Assembly (NCBI RefSeq): GCF_008831285.2
Contig: NC_045142.1
Location: 15,875,354 to 15,939,353 of the forward strand
From: Nymphaea colorata
Lineage: Eukaryota > Streptophyta > Magnoliopsida > Nymphaeales > Nymphaeaceae
Length of the DNA stretch: 64,000 nt
Reading direction: 5' to 3'
Shown: one piece after another, positions 52,854-64,000 of the stretch
How the letters are laid out: each line of letters begins with the position of its first letter
Numbering within the stretch: position 1 is the first letter of the stretch
Program-made: the position numbers and the translations under genes
The notes under the pieces: model-generated
Databases searched by the model: none
Told to the model about the DNA's origin: nothing
What the model saw: only the letters and a program-made list of their open reading frames with translations

Positions 52854-55800
52854 CTGCACTGGAGAGAGAAAATAATTTTTATATACAATTAGAAAGCACA
52901 GTGCTGCATTGAGTACTTTTGACTTCTGTTCGAGTGAACCAATATATAACTAGAAGATATCAATCAACAAGCAAACAAAACCCAAAGGTGTTAAATGACT
53001 TGTGAACAGAATTAATGATTCCAGAACATATGATCTGCACAACATGCTAAAACATGTAACATATCATGAGCTACGCAGGTCTAGCAAACAAGAAAACCAT
53101 TAAGCATGGAGATGCAAAGTTGCAAACAGTATCAGAGAAGTACACACCAGTGTTGATTTCGGCTCTGTGGAGGGACATGCAACTTTTGCTCCTTGCAGCC
53201 AGGGAGGGACGCCATCATTGTCAACTGCTGAGGGTGCAGTTCTGCTGGAAATGGTGCCAATCTCATTCTTATCAGACTGTGGCCAAGAGGTCATTGACTC
53301 ATAACTGGTGGTCAATGGAGCTTTCAGTTCAGAAGCAGTTGCAAATAAACCACCAAATGGGACAAATGACTCCATCAAGCTGCAAGTATAACATGAGAAT
53401 ATGAACTGCATAAGGCCCAATTTGGAAAACAGACAAGAAATTTGGAAAACAGACAAGAAAGTTATATAAGTGCATTGCTGTAAAAATGCCGATCTGAAAT
53501 TAACATGTCAGTGGGCAACACACAAAAAGATGGTAAGGCATAAAAATTAAGGCCCATATGCAGTATCCTTCTGGTTGTGGCAAATTTATTTTCCTGACAT
53601 AATATATAAACCACAGCTCTTCATAGTAAAGTCAAACTCCTCATTTTTAACCTGCACCAAGCCTACATAAGGCACTCCATTTGGTCATTCATTTTGTGTT
53701 AGACCACTTTGAGAAGGGTGGATTGCCTTCATTGATTCCATCTACCCTGCATTCACTACTTCACTACGTTGTTCCAATGACTAGCGGAATTGGAGAAGCA
53801 ATATACCTGGGTCATCTTAGTTGGTCTACAAACCATTGTCGCATAAATTGTGTACAGGTACTATACGACAAGGAATTTCTCGGGTATAATACGACAAAGT
53901 TGTATATCTTGAGAATATCTCGGCAATTTTAAAAAAAAATTAAAACATTTAATAAAATCCCGAAAATTATATAAAAATCATAAAAAAATACTAAAAAAAC
54001 ATAAAGAAAGGCGTATAATATGCATTTTTTTCATGTTTTTTATTTTCTGGCGTTTTTCTTAAAGAAGACGCGTTTTTTCACGTTTTATATAGCTGACTTA
54101 TTTTTCGCATATTATTCGCGTTTTTTCAAATAAGACGCGTTTTCTGTGACAATGCTAGAAACCATATTGTGGTCACTACAAACCCCACAACAAAGCTGAC
54201 TTCAGTATTAGCAGATCTACCCCATGTAAACAAGCGAAGAAACATCTACCAACAGGATATTTCTTCTGGCTCAATTTGAAAACCAATGGTCTATTCCAAC
54301 ATAAACATAACACAAAACTTTCAGATGTAACATCAATTTATTGGCAGATTAACTGTGTTCAAAATACAATAATTCAACTTGGCATATGTAACTCATAAAT
54401 ATTATCAAAAAATTAAAACAGATTTGCTAGACATTTTCTTGGAGTGTTTATAGATGCTGACAAATTTGGAGAATGCACCTGTGGGCTATCTTTCTAGCAA
54501 AGGATGCAGAAACAAAGTTTTGGTCATAAGCTGGCATCTGCATCAGAAATTGGAACACAGTACAATGCATACTCAAGCTTCTTGAAAGAACTTAGTACAG
54601 AAGATTTTGAAAAGTAGATGAAATTGGTCCATGGATCCAGACGCTTGATAACTGGATCTGAAATGGACATGCACACTTCACTGCTTACTTGAAGGATCAA
54701 AAGCGTAGTCTGATGCACAAGTTAGTCTTAGGAAATGAAGACCTACTATTGCTCACTGGTGATTCTAGTTAGAGGGATCCTCACACTTAACTTTTTCTTT
54801 TTTAAAAAAAAAAAGAAATTGTAATGGAAGATGACCTGGCAAAAATGATACATTTGAAACAAAATGAAGGACCACTAAAAGTAAGGTTCTTAAAGACAAT
54901 TTTGTGAAGCCATGTTCTTCAAAATTTTGAATCAATCTACTGTTTAACCTACACATAGAGATGAGATAGATGGGGAGTGAGGACATATCCAATACGATGA
55001 TATGCAACTGCTTATTGTTATTGTTATTTTTATTGTTATTGTCATCATCATCACCATTCGTGGATATCATTTTTTCCTCAAATGTGCATTATACAATTTC
55101 CACCATGAAACTGGCAGGATACTACATTTTATGAACATCTATTAAACTATGCTGGAAAATTTTCAGTATCTTATTCCAAATTTCTGCTATGTCTCGTTTG
55201 TGCTCATAAAACCATTACTTTTTGCTACTTTCTGTTTAAATTTTTTTGGACTACGATGATAATATATTTGTATCGTCCAATGATCTAGCATACTGTTTGA
55301 CGAATTGCCACAATGCATTTGAACAATAGATTTCTTGTGCAATCAAGTCAACATGGCTTAAACCCATGACCTTAATCCATGATGATCAAGTATCAGACCA
55401 TGGGTACCTGTAGCCATTACTTTGTCAGACCACTCACAAAAAATGATCTTCACAAGCCGCCATAGTCTCAGAAACTCATGTCATTGCAAAGAAAGTGCAG
55501 ATGGGAGAGAATGCATAAAATATGGCAAAACATGGACAATCCAAGAGCAACCAGAATGGCATTCGAGCACATCTGAAGATCAACACACGAGACAAACATA
55601 TGCAAATGAAATATAAGAATAACTGGGATCTGTACTTGAGTTCACCTGCTCCCAGGATATAAACACACACACACACACACACATGGGTGCACATGCATAC
55701 ACACACACGCACATGCACACATCCTAATCACATCCAGATGACACTATTGGTGGAAAGTTGAAAAAAAAAAAAAGGAAAAAATAAGCACCATGCTTAATTA

Positions 55801-57465
55801 GGTTGCTCAGTCAACGAAATCTCTTTTTTTGCTAGGAAAGGGGCTAAAGAAACGAGTTTCCTATTGAAAGGAAAGGTCTTCAAGGAACTCTGCAGGAAGC
55901 AACACGCTGCTATGATTATCATAATCAAGGGGCTGATTTTATAAAAAAATGTATACAAGATTTGATCGGGGAATAAAACCAGAGCGGACATGCTTACTTG
56001 ACCGTTCATTCGAAGCATTCTTCTTCTGAATTCACACTAAATAGATCGCCAAGCGTAAAGGTACCGAAAACTATGCTTATGAAGAAAAAACAGAAGGTAT
56101 TAACAACAAAACACCACTACTTAGATGAAAAATTTTCCAAATAATAAGCTTCCACATTTTTTAATTCCAAATTTGGAAATTGAATCGAATTGTGAAGAAT
56201 AGAGATAAACAGCAGTCCTGCGGAACTGTATACACCATGGCAAGAGACAAGGAAGTGCGCGACTATTACCTGGACTTGGGGAACAATCGGGGAGGCGGTC
56301 TCAGAGAGCTAATTGGGAGCGGATGGAGATCCCAATCATCTTCCATGGAAGGATAGCATGTCTGGCATTGCATAAAGATCTCGTACGTCGCCGTGGCTAG
56401 CAACCAAAGCCTCTTTGAAGCCGATTGGTAGGCAGCCACTAGCTGCGCGACCGCCGAGACCACGAACACGAGGAACGAAGACGACGCGAAAGCAGGACAA
56501 TCGACGAAGCACTTCAAATCACCGAGGTTCAGGAGCACACCGGGTCTTGAGCATCCCTCCACCATGTCGCGCACATCACCCAGTTTGGTCTTGAGAGAAT
56601 CGGTATCCTTTGCGACCAATTCCTTCTCCAAGGAGGCGACCTTCATCCCCTTGATTCCTTCGGGGACCTCTCCCTTCTCGACGGCAGCCAGAAAGTCACG
56701 GACCAACCCGTCGCCGGAACCGCCCACCATGCTGAGTAACAAAGGGTTCCTTTTCTTGTCTGCCATCAGAACATCCGCGAGCTTGACGGAGCAATGGCTG
56801 AAGCCATCCGGAGTCGTCGCCGCTGCTGACGCCGTCGACATCGCCGTTGCAGAGGTGAAGGGAGAGAAACGAGGCTCGTCGACAATATTGCAAAGGAAGA
56901 GAGGCGGTCGGTGGAAGAAGCGGGGCGGGGGCTGGGGCCTCTCGATCGAAAGCTTGACGTCGTTGCTGCGGAAGCCGGCCTCGGCCATCACTCTGCTGAC
57001 GATAGGGTCGTCGAGGATGGAGAGGATGAGCTGCTGCAACTCCACCTTGACAGAGGAGAGGGGCTGTTGGTAGCTCTGGACCGCCGCCGCTGCAGCAGCA
57101 GCGGTGGCGGCGGCAACGTCCGCGGAGAATCGGCGTTGGATAGCCTGGGCGCGCTTGATGGCGGCCATGAGGGAGTTGGAGATCGGTGGGTCATCCGCAC
57201 CGTGGGAGGAAGGCAGGCGGTCGAGCGCCACGCTGAAGCAGAGCTCCAGGGCGCGGGAGTGGAGGCGGTTGTTCGAGTAGATAAAGCGGGAGCGGATGCA
57301 CGCTTCTCGGAAGCCCGAAGAGGGTATCGCCAGCAACGCCGAGACGACGTGCAAAGACGTCGTCTGGGCGTGGTTGCGACGGCGAGCCACGGCGACGGCA
57401 TCGTCCAGTACCTTGGCGGATTCCGGTGTCAGGCACTGCTGTACGCTGCTCAACGGCGTCGGCAT
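50937..57465 (-). CDS. strigolactone-pathway repressor, D53 / SMXL6-7-8 type (3 exons)
   Basis: Nuclear ClpB-like co-repressor of strigolactone signalling. In the family it binds TOPLESS co-repressors and is ubiquitinated by D14-MAX2(D3) when the hormone is present. Predicted join on the minus strand: 57465-56270, 53379-53148, 52853-50937. This gives 1,114 residues, close to rice D53 (about 1,130). Start: MPTPLSSVQQCLTPESAKVL, the conserved family N-terminus. Double Clp-N domain at about 1-175; WDLHPLPISS at 378-387; LMESFVPFGG at 400-409; degenerate Walker A (GLDCVGKKR) at 760-768; FRGKT at 814-818, the motif whose loss stabilises D53; Walker B-like VIFLEN at 834-839; EAR-type FDLN at 962-965. 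All three exons are open with GT-AG introns. An intact host gene is likely. The exact SMXL subtype needs a phylogeny. Confidence 0.9.
53148..53379 (-). CDS. SMXL-like gene exon 2
   Basis: Encodes residues 399-476, from SLMESFVPFGGLFATA to PPWLQGAK and EPKSTL. The acceptor (CTTGCAG before 53379) restores the frame of exon 1, which ends two bases into a Ser codon. The donor is CTG|GTGTGT at 53148/53147; an alternative GTGT|GTACTT, four bases on, pairs with the upstream exon-3 acceptor. In family members I know, a Cys-x2-Cys segment followed by NEKYEQEV-like residues follows the FVPFGG motif. Here that place reads SWPQSDKNEIGTI, so both cysteines are absent. Confidence 0.85.
53870..54150. repeat. 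AT-rich insert with ACGCGTTTT motifs, candidate element
   Basis: GAAGACGCGTTTTTTCACGT, ATTCGCGTTTTTTCAAATAA and GACGCGTTTTCTGTGAC recur within 110 bases of otherwise very AT-rich DNA. This is unlike the rest of intron 1. No target duplication was found. Confidence 0.35.
55662..55683. repeat. (AC)n microsatellite in intron 1
   Basis: About 11 AC units, followed by a second interrupted ACAC stretch to about 55720. Confidence 0.9.
56270..57465 (-). CDS. SMXL-like gene exon 1 (double Clp-N domain)
   Basis: Encodes residues 1-398 plus two bases. Clp-N repeat 1 has ARRRNHAQTTSLHVVSALLA at 27-46. The conserved LELCFSVALDRLPS is at 73-86, and PPISNSLMAAIKRAQAIQRR at 93-112. An alanine tract (VAAATAAAAAAA) at 117-128 follows. 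Clp-N repeat 2 has LILSILDDPIVSRVMAEAGF at 146-165. A middle region with PPLFLCN at 187-193 and NPLLLSMVGG at 240-249 precedes WDLHPLPISS. The exon is strongly GC-rich, so long antisense frames run over it (for example 56911-57663 on the plus strand). They are not genes. Confidence 0.9.
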
Positions 57466-58130
57466 GCTCTACTAACATCAGCCTCACCCTCTGCCCCCAA
57501 AGGAACCAGAGAGAGAAACTCGCCCTGGTCGATCGCTAAATTGGGAGTGCTTATCAATCCAACCTTTCACCAGAAACCAAGCAATCGGTGGCCAGATATC
57601 AACATGTATTGCAAAGTAAGGATCCTTTCTTGGCTGGGGGAATCGAGACGAGGAGAGGGTTAAGTGATGCCCCTCCCCTTTTCAATCTTCTTCTCCTTCT
57701 TCTTTCTATCTACCTTCTCCCTTCCCTTCTTTCCTTCTTTCTTTCTTCCCTTTTGTCTTTCTTTCGGCGTTGGAGAAAAGATGGGGGGAGAAGGTTAGAG
57801 GAAAGTGGTGGGGAATTTGTAGCTACAGGAGACGGGGACCATACAAGAGCATAGAATCTTCTTCGGAAGGAAGAAACCCATCTAATGCGGTGACCATAGT
57901 GGTGGAGGTGCTGCAGCTGGTGATGGTGGTGTCTTCTCATGGGATGGACGACTCGGTAGCCGTCCACCCACTGAGAAAATCCCCCATCTTTCTCCCTCTC
58001 TCTTTCTCTCTCTGCAATTGTTTGTGGGTCTTCCCGCTGTCAGGCCTTTGACGGGGGGAATTTTAGGTGCCTTCAATTCCGTAAAGATCAAGATCAACAA
58101 AAAGATATGAACAGTGCCTTTGTGAGTCCC
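57466..58130 (-). promoter_or_regulatory. presumed 5' UTR and promoter region of the SMXL-like gene
   Basis: Upstream of the start codon on the minus strand. A pyrimidine-rich plus-strand tract (57690-57770, TTCCTTC-type), which reads GA-rich on the gene's strand, may be part of the 5' UTR. No TATA box or transcription start can be placed with confidence. Confidence 0.3.
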
Positions 58131-59640
58131 TCTCTATCTCTCGCCAATCTCTTTTACATCTTTCTTATTTTCGTTTGTCTTGGTGCATGGGGGATACTGC
58201 CAATTGCTGTTGATGGATGATGATGATGCTGGTGGTGGTGGAAAGACGAATAATTTAATCGCCCACCACAAACGTAGACTTCATTCATATCGTCTAGAAT
58301 GCGAAAGCTGGCTTTTTCTATTTTATTTTTCTTTTCCTTGTTCTACCTTTTGAGCGTGGGGGTTGGGGCCACAAAAAGTGCGTATAATAAAATAAGCATT
58401 AGATGCATCTGGTTAACAGTATTAATAGTAATAGTAATAAAGGATTATTGTCCGGTGAAAAAAATAACACGCTAAACAAATGAATTCCTAAACAAGGGCG
58501 TCCAGATTTTCGCATCATTTCTAGAAAAGAGCAAGACAGCGATGGGAGATGCTTTTTTCTCCTTGGTCTTCTTTTTGACGGCCGTAGCCTTTCCATTAGT
58601 AGTTTTAAAGTTTTTATTGATTCGGCTTTTTTTGTTTTGTAGAACGCATTAACTTTATTGTGTTGCAGTTCTTCTTACGATATTAAAAGAAATGTAAAAG
58701 GTGGCCCTTGTCATGAAAAGAACATGAAAATGGCAAAGCATGATGTACCATCGTCGAAATAACAGATGATTCTTTCTTATGCAATTACTTTAGGAAAACA
58801 GAAAGATTCTTTATAAATGGCGTATAAAAGATAGCAAGTCCATTTTTAAAATAACATGGTTTACAGCGAATCATATCGTGAGATGAGAATTGGGACTGTG
58901 ACAAAGACTTTATCTTCTTTCACCAATAACCGAAGCGCCTGTCACATCAAGTTGGAAGAACCTGTGAATCGAACTTCTAATCCTGCATAAAAATTCCCAT
59001 GCGTCAAGATCGTCTTATAATTTTATGAGAATCTTCCTGATCTTCTTCACCAATTTTCAGTGACTGATTGCAAGAATCTGAATAATCGAGCTTATGGACA
59101 TGGGGATCCAAGACACAAGTACCAACATCAATCCCAATTTGATCTTGGAGGACCTCATGACGTAAAAACCACGAGATCGAGCCACGAATGCCATCCATGT
59201 GATGCCCGTAAACAGCACAGGGAGAAGGAAAAAGAGTCGTAGGATGCAAGTTTTGTGTTGTCTGCTTGAAGCTTAAGCTTACGAGGCGAAGAATAAGAAA
59301 TAAATCCAAAAAAGTGAAGGAAGCCCGCTTTCACAAATCAAGAGGAAAGAAAACGATGGTGTTTAGTCACGTTCATCTCACAACAACGGACCCTCAAGCA
59401 GGGCGCAGGCGGCCTTATAAAAATTTTGAAAAAGTATAATTTGGTCTTCCACAAAAAAACTTGAAAAATACAAGTGGACCCTCCGAAGATATGATTGTTG
59501 GCTAGCTCGACCCCTGCTCTCAGGACCTTCACAGCTGGACAAGTCAAGAGAATCTGTCTATGTTATTTCTTCAATCAAAAGAACAGCCCAAGATTCTACT
59601 TGTTCATAACAAGTAGAGAAGATTTTATTTCTTTAAACTG
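58131..59640. other. intergenic, no gene recognised
   Basis: AT-rich, with a short TAA-type repeat near 58420-58440. The 59004-59309 minus-strand frame (101 codons) has no recognisable domain. Confidence 0.45.
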
Positions 59641-59649
59641 GTCCATGAG

Positions 59650-60075
59650 ATCAAATGCCACGACCCAGCCCACTCCCACATCGGCTGAGACTTTTAGTCT
59701 AGTGAATCTTAACCTGCATCTTAACTACTTCAGTTCCTCCCCCTAAAACGGCTATGAACTAAGACAATCGTACTTAACCGGCCCCTTTATAAGCCCCTCA
59801 ATATTCTTTGCAATCTTTGATACAGTACTAAAGCTTCACACATCCATCCCATCCCTTTAAGCACATGTGCACCTGCGTATTGGACTCCAAATCCAAGTGT
59901 TAAATTGGCTTTATGACACCAAACGTCACGACCTGGCCTACTCTAATACCAGGCTTAGGCTCCTGATATGGAGGCTTCAACTTTCCCCTTAACGACTTCG
60001 GTTCCTCCTCCTAAAGGATTAGGAATTAGGACAATCTATGGCTTAGCTGACTTCTTTATAAGCAAGACCATTCCT
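59650..60075. repeat. diverged duplicated repeat, two copies about 270 bases apart
   Basis: Copy 1 (about 59650-59815) and copy 2 (about 59920-60075) share, in order, TCACGACC or CCACGACC, TTAACkACTTCrGTTCCTCC, CCTAAA, AACTAAGACAATC against AATTAGGACAATC, and CTTTATAAGC. Copy 1 contains CTCCCACATCGGCTGAGAC, a phrase type common in dispersed plant repeats. The class is unknown. Confidence 0.55.
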
Positions 60076-63000
60076 GTGGCCCCAACTCACAACACCACCT
60101 GCAACCCTTCTCTCCCATCACATATGTTTTCGCTGCCAAATCTAGTGATGCCAAATGCCAAAGAATTGGAGAGTGTTGAGCGCTCACAAGTGTGAACTTC
60201 CAGCTGAAGCCATTGAGAAAGAGCAAAAATATCTTGGACCATCCAACTTTTAGATCAGACAATTCAAGATAAAAATCTCCAACCATCTAATGTCTCATAT
60301 GGCTGAGGCCAGGGCTCACATGAGAAATAAGTAAAAGTAATCTTAAAGTCTCTTGTAAGATATAGTAGTTTTAAGGTGATGACAATAATTTTAAAAAAGG
60401 AAAAATAAAAGTAAGAAGAGATGAGTAAAAAAGTCTTGAAGGGTCTAGCATGGCTGCTCAGGCAAAGGCATAATAAAGGTTGCATTAGGTTCTTGGTCCT
60501 TACAAAGGGAATTGCATTATCCAGCCGACAATGCATCAATGACATGCCTGGTCCCTAATACATCCTTTGGCATAGGAGGTGTCGGAAAGGGGATGAGGGC
60601 TTTGGCTCTCTTTTAGGGGTCGTGGGTCACAATATTCTTGCTCACCATAAGAAAAAATAAGAAAAAAAGAGGGATGGACTAATTCCATTTTCAAACTAGT
60701 TGAACTTATTCTCGATATAAGCATGAGCATTTAATAAAAATGGCCGTACACTTCAGCATATATATTTTATTCAATTACCTTTTTTTTGGATGTAATCTAG
60801 CCAACTAATTGAAACAAATCTGAATTTAGCAATGTTTTTGTTGTCTTACTAAAAAATGAAGTACTTTTTGTAAAATTTTCAAATCTAAATTGCACTCTCC
60901 TTTTTATGAGTTTATGGCGCAAATGTATTGTATATTGAGCTGCCTAATATTTATACTTTCCCCATATTGTTTATCAATTCAGTCTTCAAATTTATGAATT
61001 AATACCTTCCGATTACCCAAAGTATTCTTTTGAAGACAAAATGTCAAAATTTGATACACAACTCGAGTATTTTGACCCTAATTTTTGTCTAGTTTTTGCC
61101 CACCTGCCTTTGGTCAAGACTCTCATAAGCGAACAAAAAGGCAGGTGGTGGACACTATAAAGAAGGTTAAGGGAGGGCAGTCTAATGTTATTGCAGTGCA
61201 AAGGAATATGCCTGATTGAGGACATCCTAGTTTTGGTGGTGGGAATGACCATGGAGAAGGTTGACAACCCACATAGAGATTGCACATGAGATATGTTAGA
61301 GAAGAAGACGAAGAAGAAGAATAACATTGACACTAAACAATGTTAAAAGAGGATGGCATCCATAGGACTTAGAATTTAGTATAAAATAGAGGTGATGGTC
61401 TTCTCTAGTATTAAAAACCCTCTGTCGTGGACTTGATGCTTGAGGAAAAGGCTGATGACCTTAGGGAAGGGAGGCTGGTGGGGGGCATGGTAGAGGGTCA
61501 CTCCGGAAACACTCCTACATGAAAATGCTGAGCTGGATGCTTGTGGGTTCGTGGCAGCAGTCTTTCAAAAAGATTTGAGAGGGACGTTGAGTCAGCACAA
61601 GCCAGCCATTTCGATTTTGGTTGATTTGAGGTTGAGTAAAAGGATTGCTAAAGTTTTGTCATAAATCCTAGAGTGGCAAGTGATCAATAACATAAGGTGG
61701 AAGGTCTGTGAGCTAGAATCATGATCTTACAGCTTCTTGCCACGGCCTTTAGTTCTTGATTGAGCCTTTGGCAGTTCATGTTGTGCTCTTCAATGAACTT
61801 GTGCCCCCGAAATAGCCTCTCATCCATGACTCGGCCAATGCTTTTGTCCCACAGTTATCACTCCATCTAACTCATGAGCTGCCTCCCCTCTTACTTTCAA
61901 TATTAGATCTCCTTTGCCGATACAACAGAGTTAACCCTTATTGGCCCATCTATCTTAGGCCCTCATGCCATGATATTATGTGAGAACCCAGCCATCATCT
62001 TCCAACATGTGACAGGACCTCAAACCCACACACACTGATCCATGGACCTAAATTGTTATAGCAATTATTGCCCTTGCTTGCCATCACCTTAGCTAGAGCT
62101 GGTATTGTAGTCACTGCTATGGTTATTGTGCGCAACCACCTTTGGTTGAGTCTATCATATTCAAGCTCACCTATATTATAGGCATTAGCCCCTAGTTTTC
62201 TTTTTGCTTAGACCTAGTTCGAGGCCACAACCTCTGAGACCATGCTAGATACTAGTGCTCGGCCTCCCTCCTCCTTCTATGGTTTCATCGATCCATATCC
62301 CACCCTTGCACAACATTACCATGTATCTAGGAAGTGAGATTGCACTACAAAGAGTGAAAAAACATAATAGTTAGGGGCCAAGGGACAATTAAGCTTTAAA
62401 GTCTTTATTGCTTTTTCACCCTGTTTATGTGTGCCTATGCTTGCTTAAAATGGGTTTTTAGCTAGTGAATGTTCTCATGAACTAACTTGCCTCCTTCCAC
62501 TAAAGTTCAACTGCATGGCTTACTTTAAAATGTCCTCAACAAGCATAGAAATTCAGTCCTATATGTGCATTCCAGTGGAAGATAATAGTAACCTTGTTTT
62601 TGCATTCATGAGCACCACCTCTAATGCACCGGCCCTCCTTGCATGGATTGTGATCCTCCACCTATGGGCACACCTTTTTCAACTTCCTTTGTTGCAGCTG
62701 TACATAGTCCTCATAGGCTTAATGGATGGAGAAGTTTTACTTAACCAAAGTTGCTACTTTATGATGTTGTTTTTCATTTCTTATCATTGTGGTAGAGATA
62801 ACCACTCTATGAAATTCCTTCTTGATTTACTATTATTTACTAATGAGGATATTGGAGGCTGATTCTGATGTAGCTGCATTTTTGTTCTGAAGTCTTTTGT
62901 TTTATGTGTGCATACAATGGTATGGAAGACGACCATGTTCACAAATCTCTATTAATGAATTTCCTCTTAAACTAAAGCTTGCAATGTCTACAAAGATTTA

Positions 63001-64000
63001 GCTTGCCTTAGTATGTATATATCATTGCTAAAGATGGCCACTTTTAGATGTGATCACAAATCCTTCTTAGCTTTATCTTTGCATTACTATTTCATACATT
63101 GTTTCAAGTGGATTATCCTTCCTAAATGCTTGATAACTATCTACATGGATCAGTGGTTACAGATGCAGCATTTTTTTCAAATGATGAAATCATTTCTCTT
63201 TCGGTACCTACATATTTGTTTGCATTTTTGGTGAGTTCACCAAAGTATAAAGTGTATGATGTATATGGTTGGCAACATAGTCGACACATTTTTTATCAAA
63301 TCAGTGTGATAAAATGGATGAATATTTCACAAATAATTGCCAAGTGGATGAGTTTAAACAACTAGCATACTTCAATATACTAAGTTGTGGTTGTTGTCAT
63401 TAAATCATTAGCCAACAAATCACACATGCTTATATTCATTGCCGCTAGTAATCATAAAGTGCTTACATGCATTGCTACTAGTGGTTGAAAAAAAAATAGC
63501 CATGATATTGCCGTAATTAGATTTACTTAATCAATAATTGCCAAATAGATAATAAAAATTATAAACACTATTAGGTCATTGTTTGAATATCCTTTAAATA
63601 GATCATTTCTATTCGATGAATAGTTGTCAAAATATTTACTCCCTATAATTTCATCACTGCATAATTGTAGTTGCCATCAAACCATTGCTCAACAGTAGGA
63701 TATATATTCACTCATGTTGTTGATCACCATGAACTCTCTTTGTTGCAATACTGTAAAATATGAATGTATTCTTAAAGTGCAGTGGGCATTGCATTGGTTC
63801 CCTTATTGAAATTTAATATAATAATATGTGACATGTAAACATGATCATTTCAATTTAGTGTGATAGGCAGTTTTGTTATTATACCTAGATGGGTTATCAT
63901 TATGTTGTTGGCCTTTGGTGAAAATGCTAGTTTGTTAAATATCTCATGTTAATGATAGCAATTTGATACAACAAGTGCTATTGCCACAACAAATATCAAT
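60076..64000. other. intergenic, no gene recognised
   Basis: AT-rich throughout. Frames of up to 115 codons (62515-62862) show no recognisable domain and match the chance expectation. Weak similarity between 63300-63480 and 63530-63730 (AATTGCCAAGTGGAT against AATTGCCAAATAGAT, then CATTAAATCATTAG-like against CATCAAACCATTG-like phrases) hints at an old tandem repeat. Confidence 0.45.

Larger units (their letters stand above)
53380..56269 (-). other. SMXL-like gene intron 1, 2.9 kb
   Basis: Bounded by GTAATA (donor, 56269) and CTTGCAG (acceptor). It holds an AC-microsatellite at 55662-55683, and an AT-rich block with repeated ACGCGTTTT motifs at about 53870-54150 that may be an inserted element. 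No coding frame inside is credible. Confidence 0.8.

Noticed and set aside
56564-57663. Long plus-strand frames of 169 and 250 codons over exon 1
   Set aside because: Antisense shadows of the GC-rich SMXL exon 1, whose minus-strand frame has clear family homology.
62515-62862. 115-codon frame as a small gene
   Set aside because: No domain and no coding-like neighbours. Frame length is within chance for AT-rich intergenic DNA of this size.

Overview
This is nuclear DNA of a flowering plant. It holds one well-supported host gene, a strigolactone-pathway repressor of the D53/SMXL6-7-8 type, plus a dense set of LTR retrotransposons with tRNA-iMet primer sites and DNA-transposon fossils. The gene's first exon is clearly GC-richer than its last. 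That gradient is common in monocots, but the species cannot be named from the sequence.

Layout. 1-297 is unassigned. 298-1452 is a non-autonomous hAT-type element with a perfect 8-bp target duplication, filled with GC-rich and purine-rich minisatellites. 1453-3590 is intergenic and includes a foldback element at 2935-3248. 3590-4575 plus 11595-11880 is a dispersed repeat split by a decayed Ty1/copia element (4576-11594); an unsplit copy of the same repeat lies at 30268-31610. 14646-19701 is a decayed chromodomain-type Ty3/gypsy element on the minus strand, with TSD GAACC. 21000-23844 is a young, compact minus-strand element with TSD GTGGC and near-identical LTRs. Its single open frame encodes gag, protease and a chromodomain but no reverse transcriptase or integrase. 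24008-28580 is an old minus-strand gypsy relic. 31725-32840 is a degenerate ~390-bp tandem repeat. 33840-34580, 40480-40895 and 41180-41435 are copies of another repeat. 35885-37925 is the 5' part of a plus-strand gypsy element, cut off early in reverse transcriptase. 38455-38840 is a pentatricopeptide-repeat pseudogene fragment. 42056-46845 is a decayed minus-strand copia element.

50937-57465 (minus strand) is the SMXL/D53-like gene: three exons, about 1,114 residues, all frames open. It has a double Clp-N domain, a degenerate ClpB-like ATPase domain, the FRGKT degron-type motif and an FDLN EAR-type motif. 57466-64000 is intergenic, with a short duplicated repeat near 59.65-60.07 kb.

The elements are independent insertions and do not form a pathway. 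The young gag-protease-chromodomain element would need reverse transcriptase and integrase supplied in trans by a full-length relative. The host gene would act in the nucleus as a co-repressor destroyed on strigolactone perception through D14 and the F-box protein MAX2/D3. That role is inferred from family membership.
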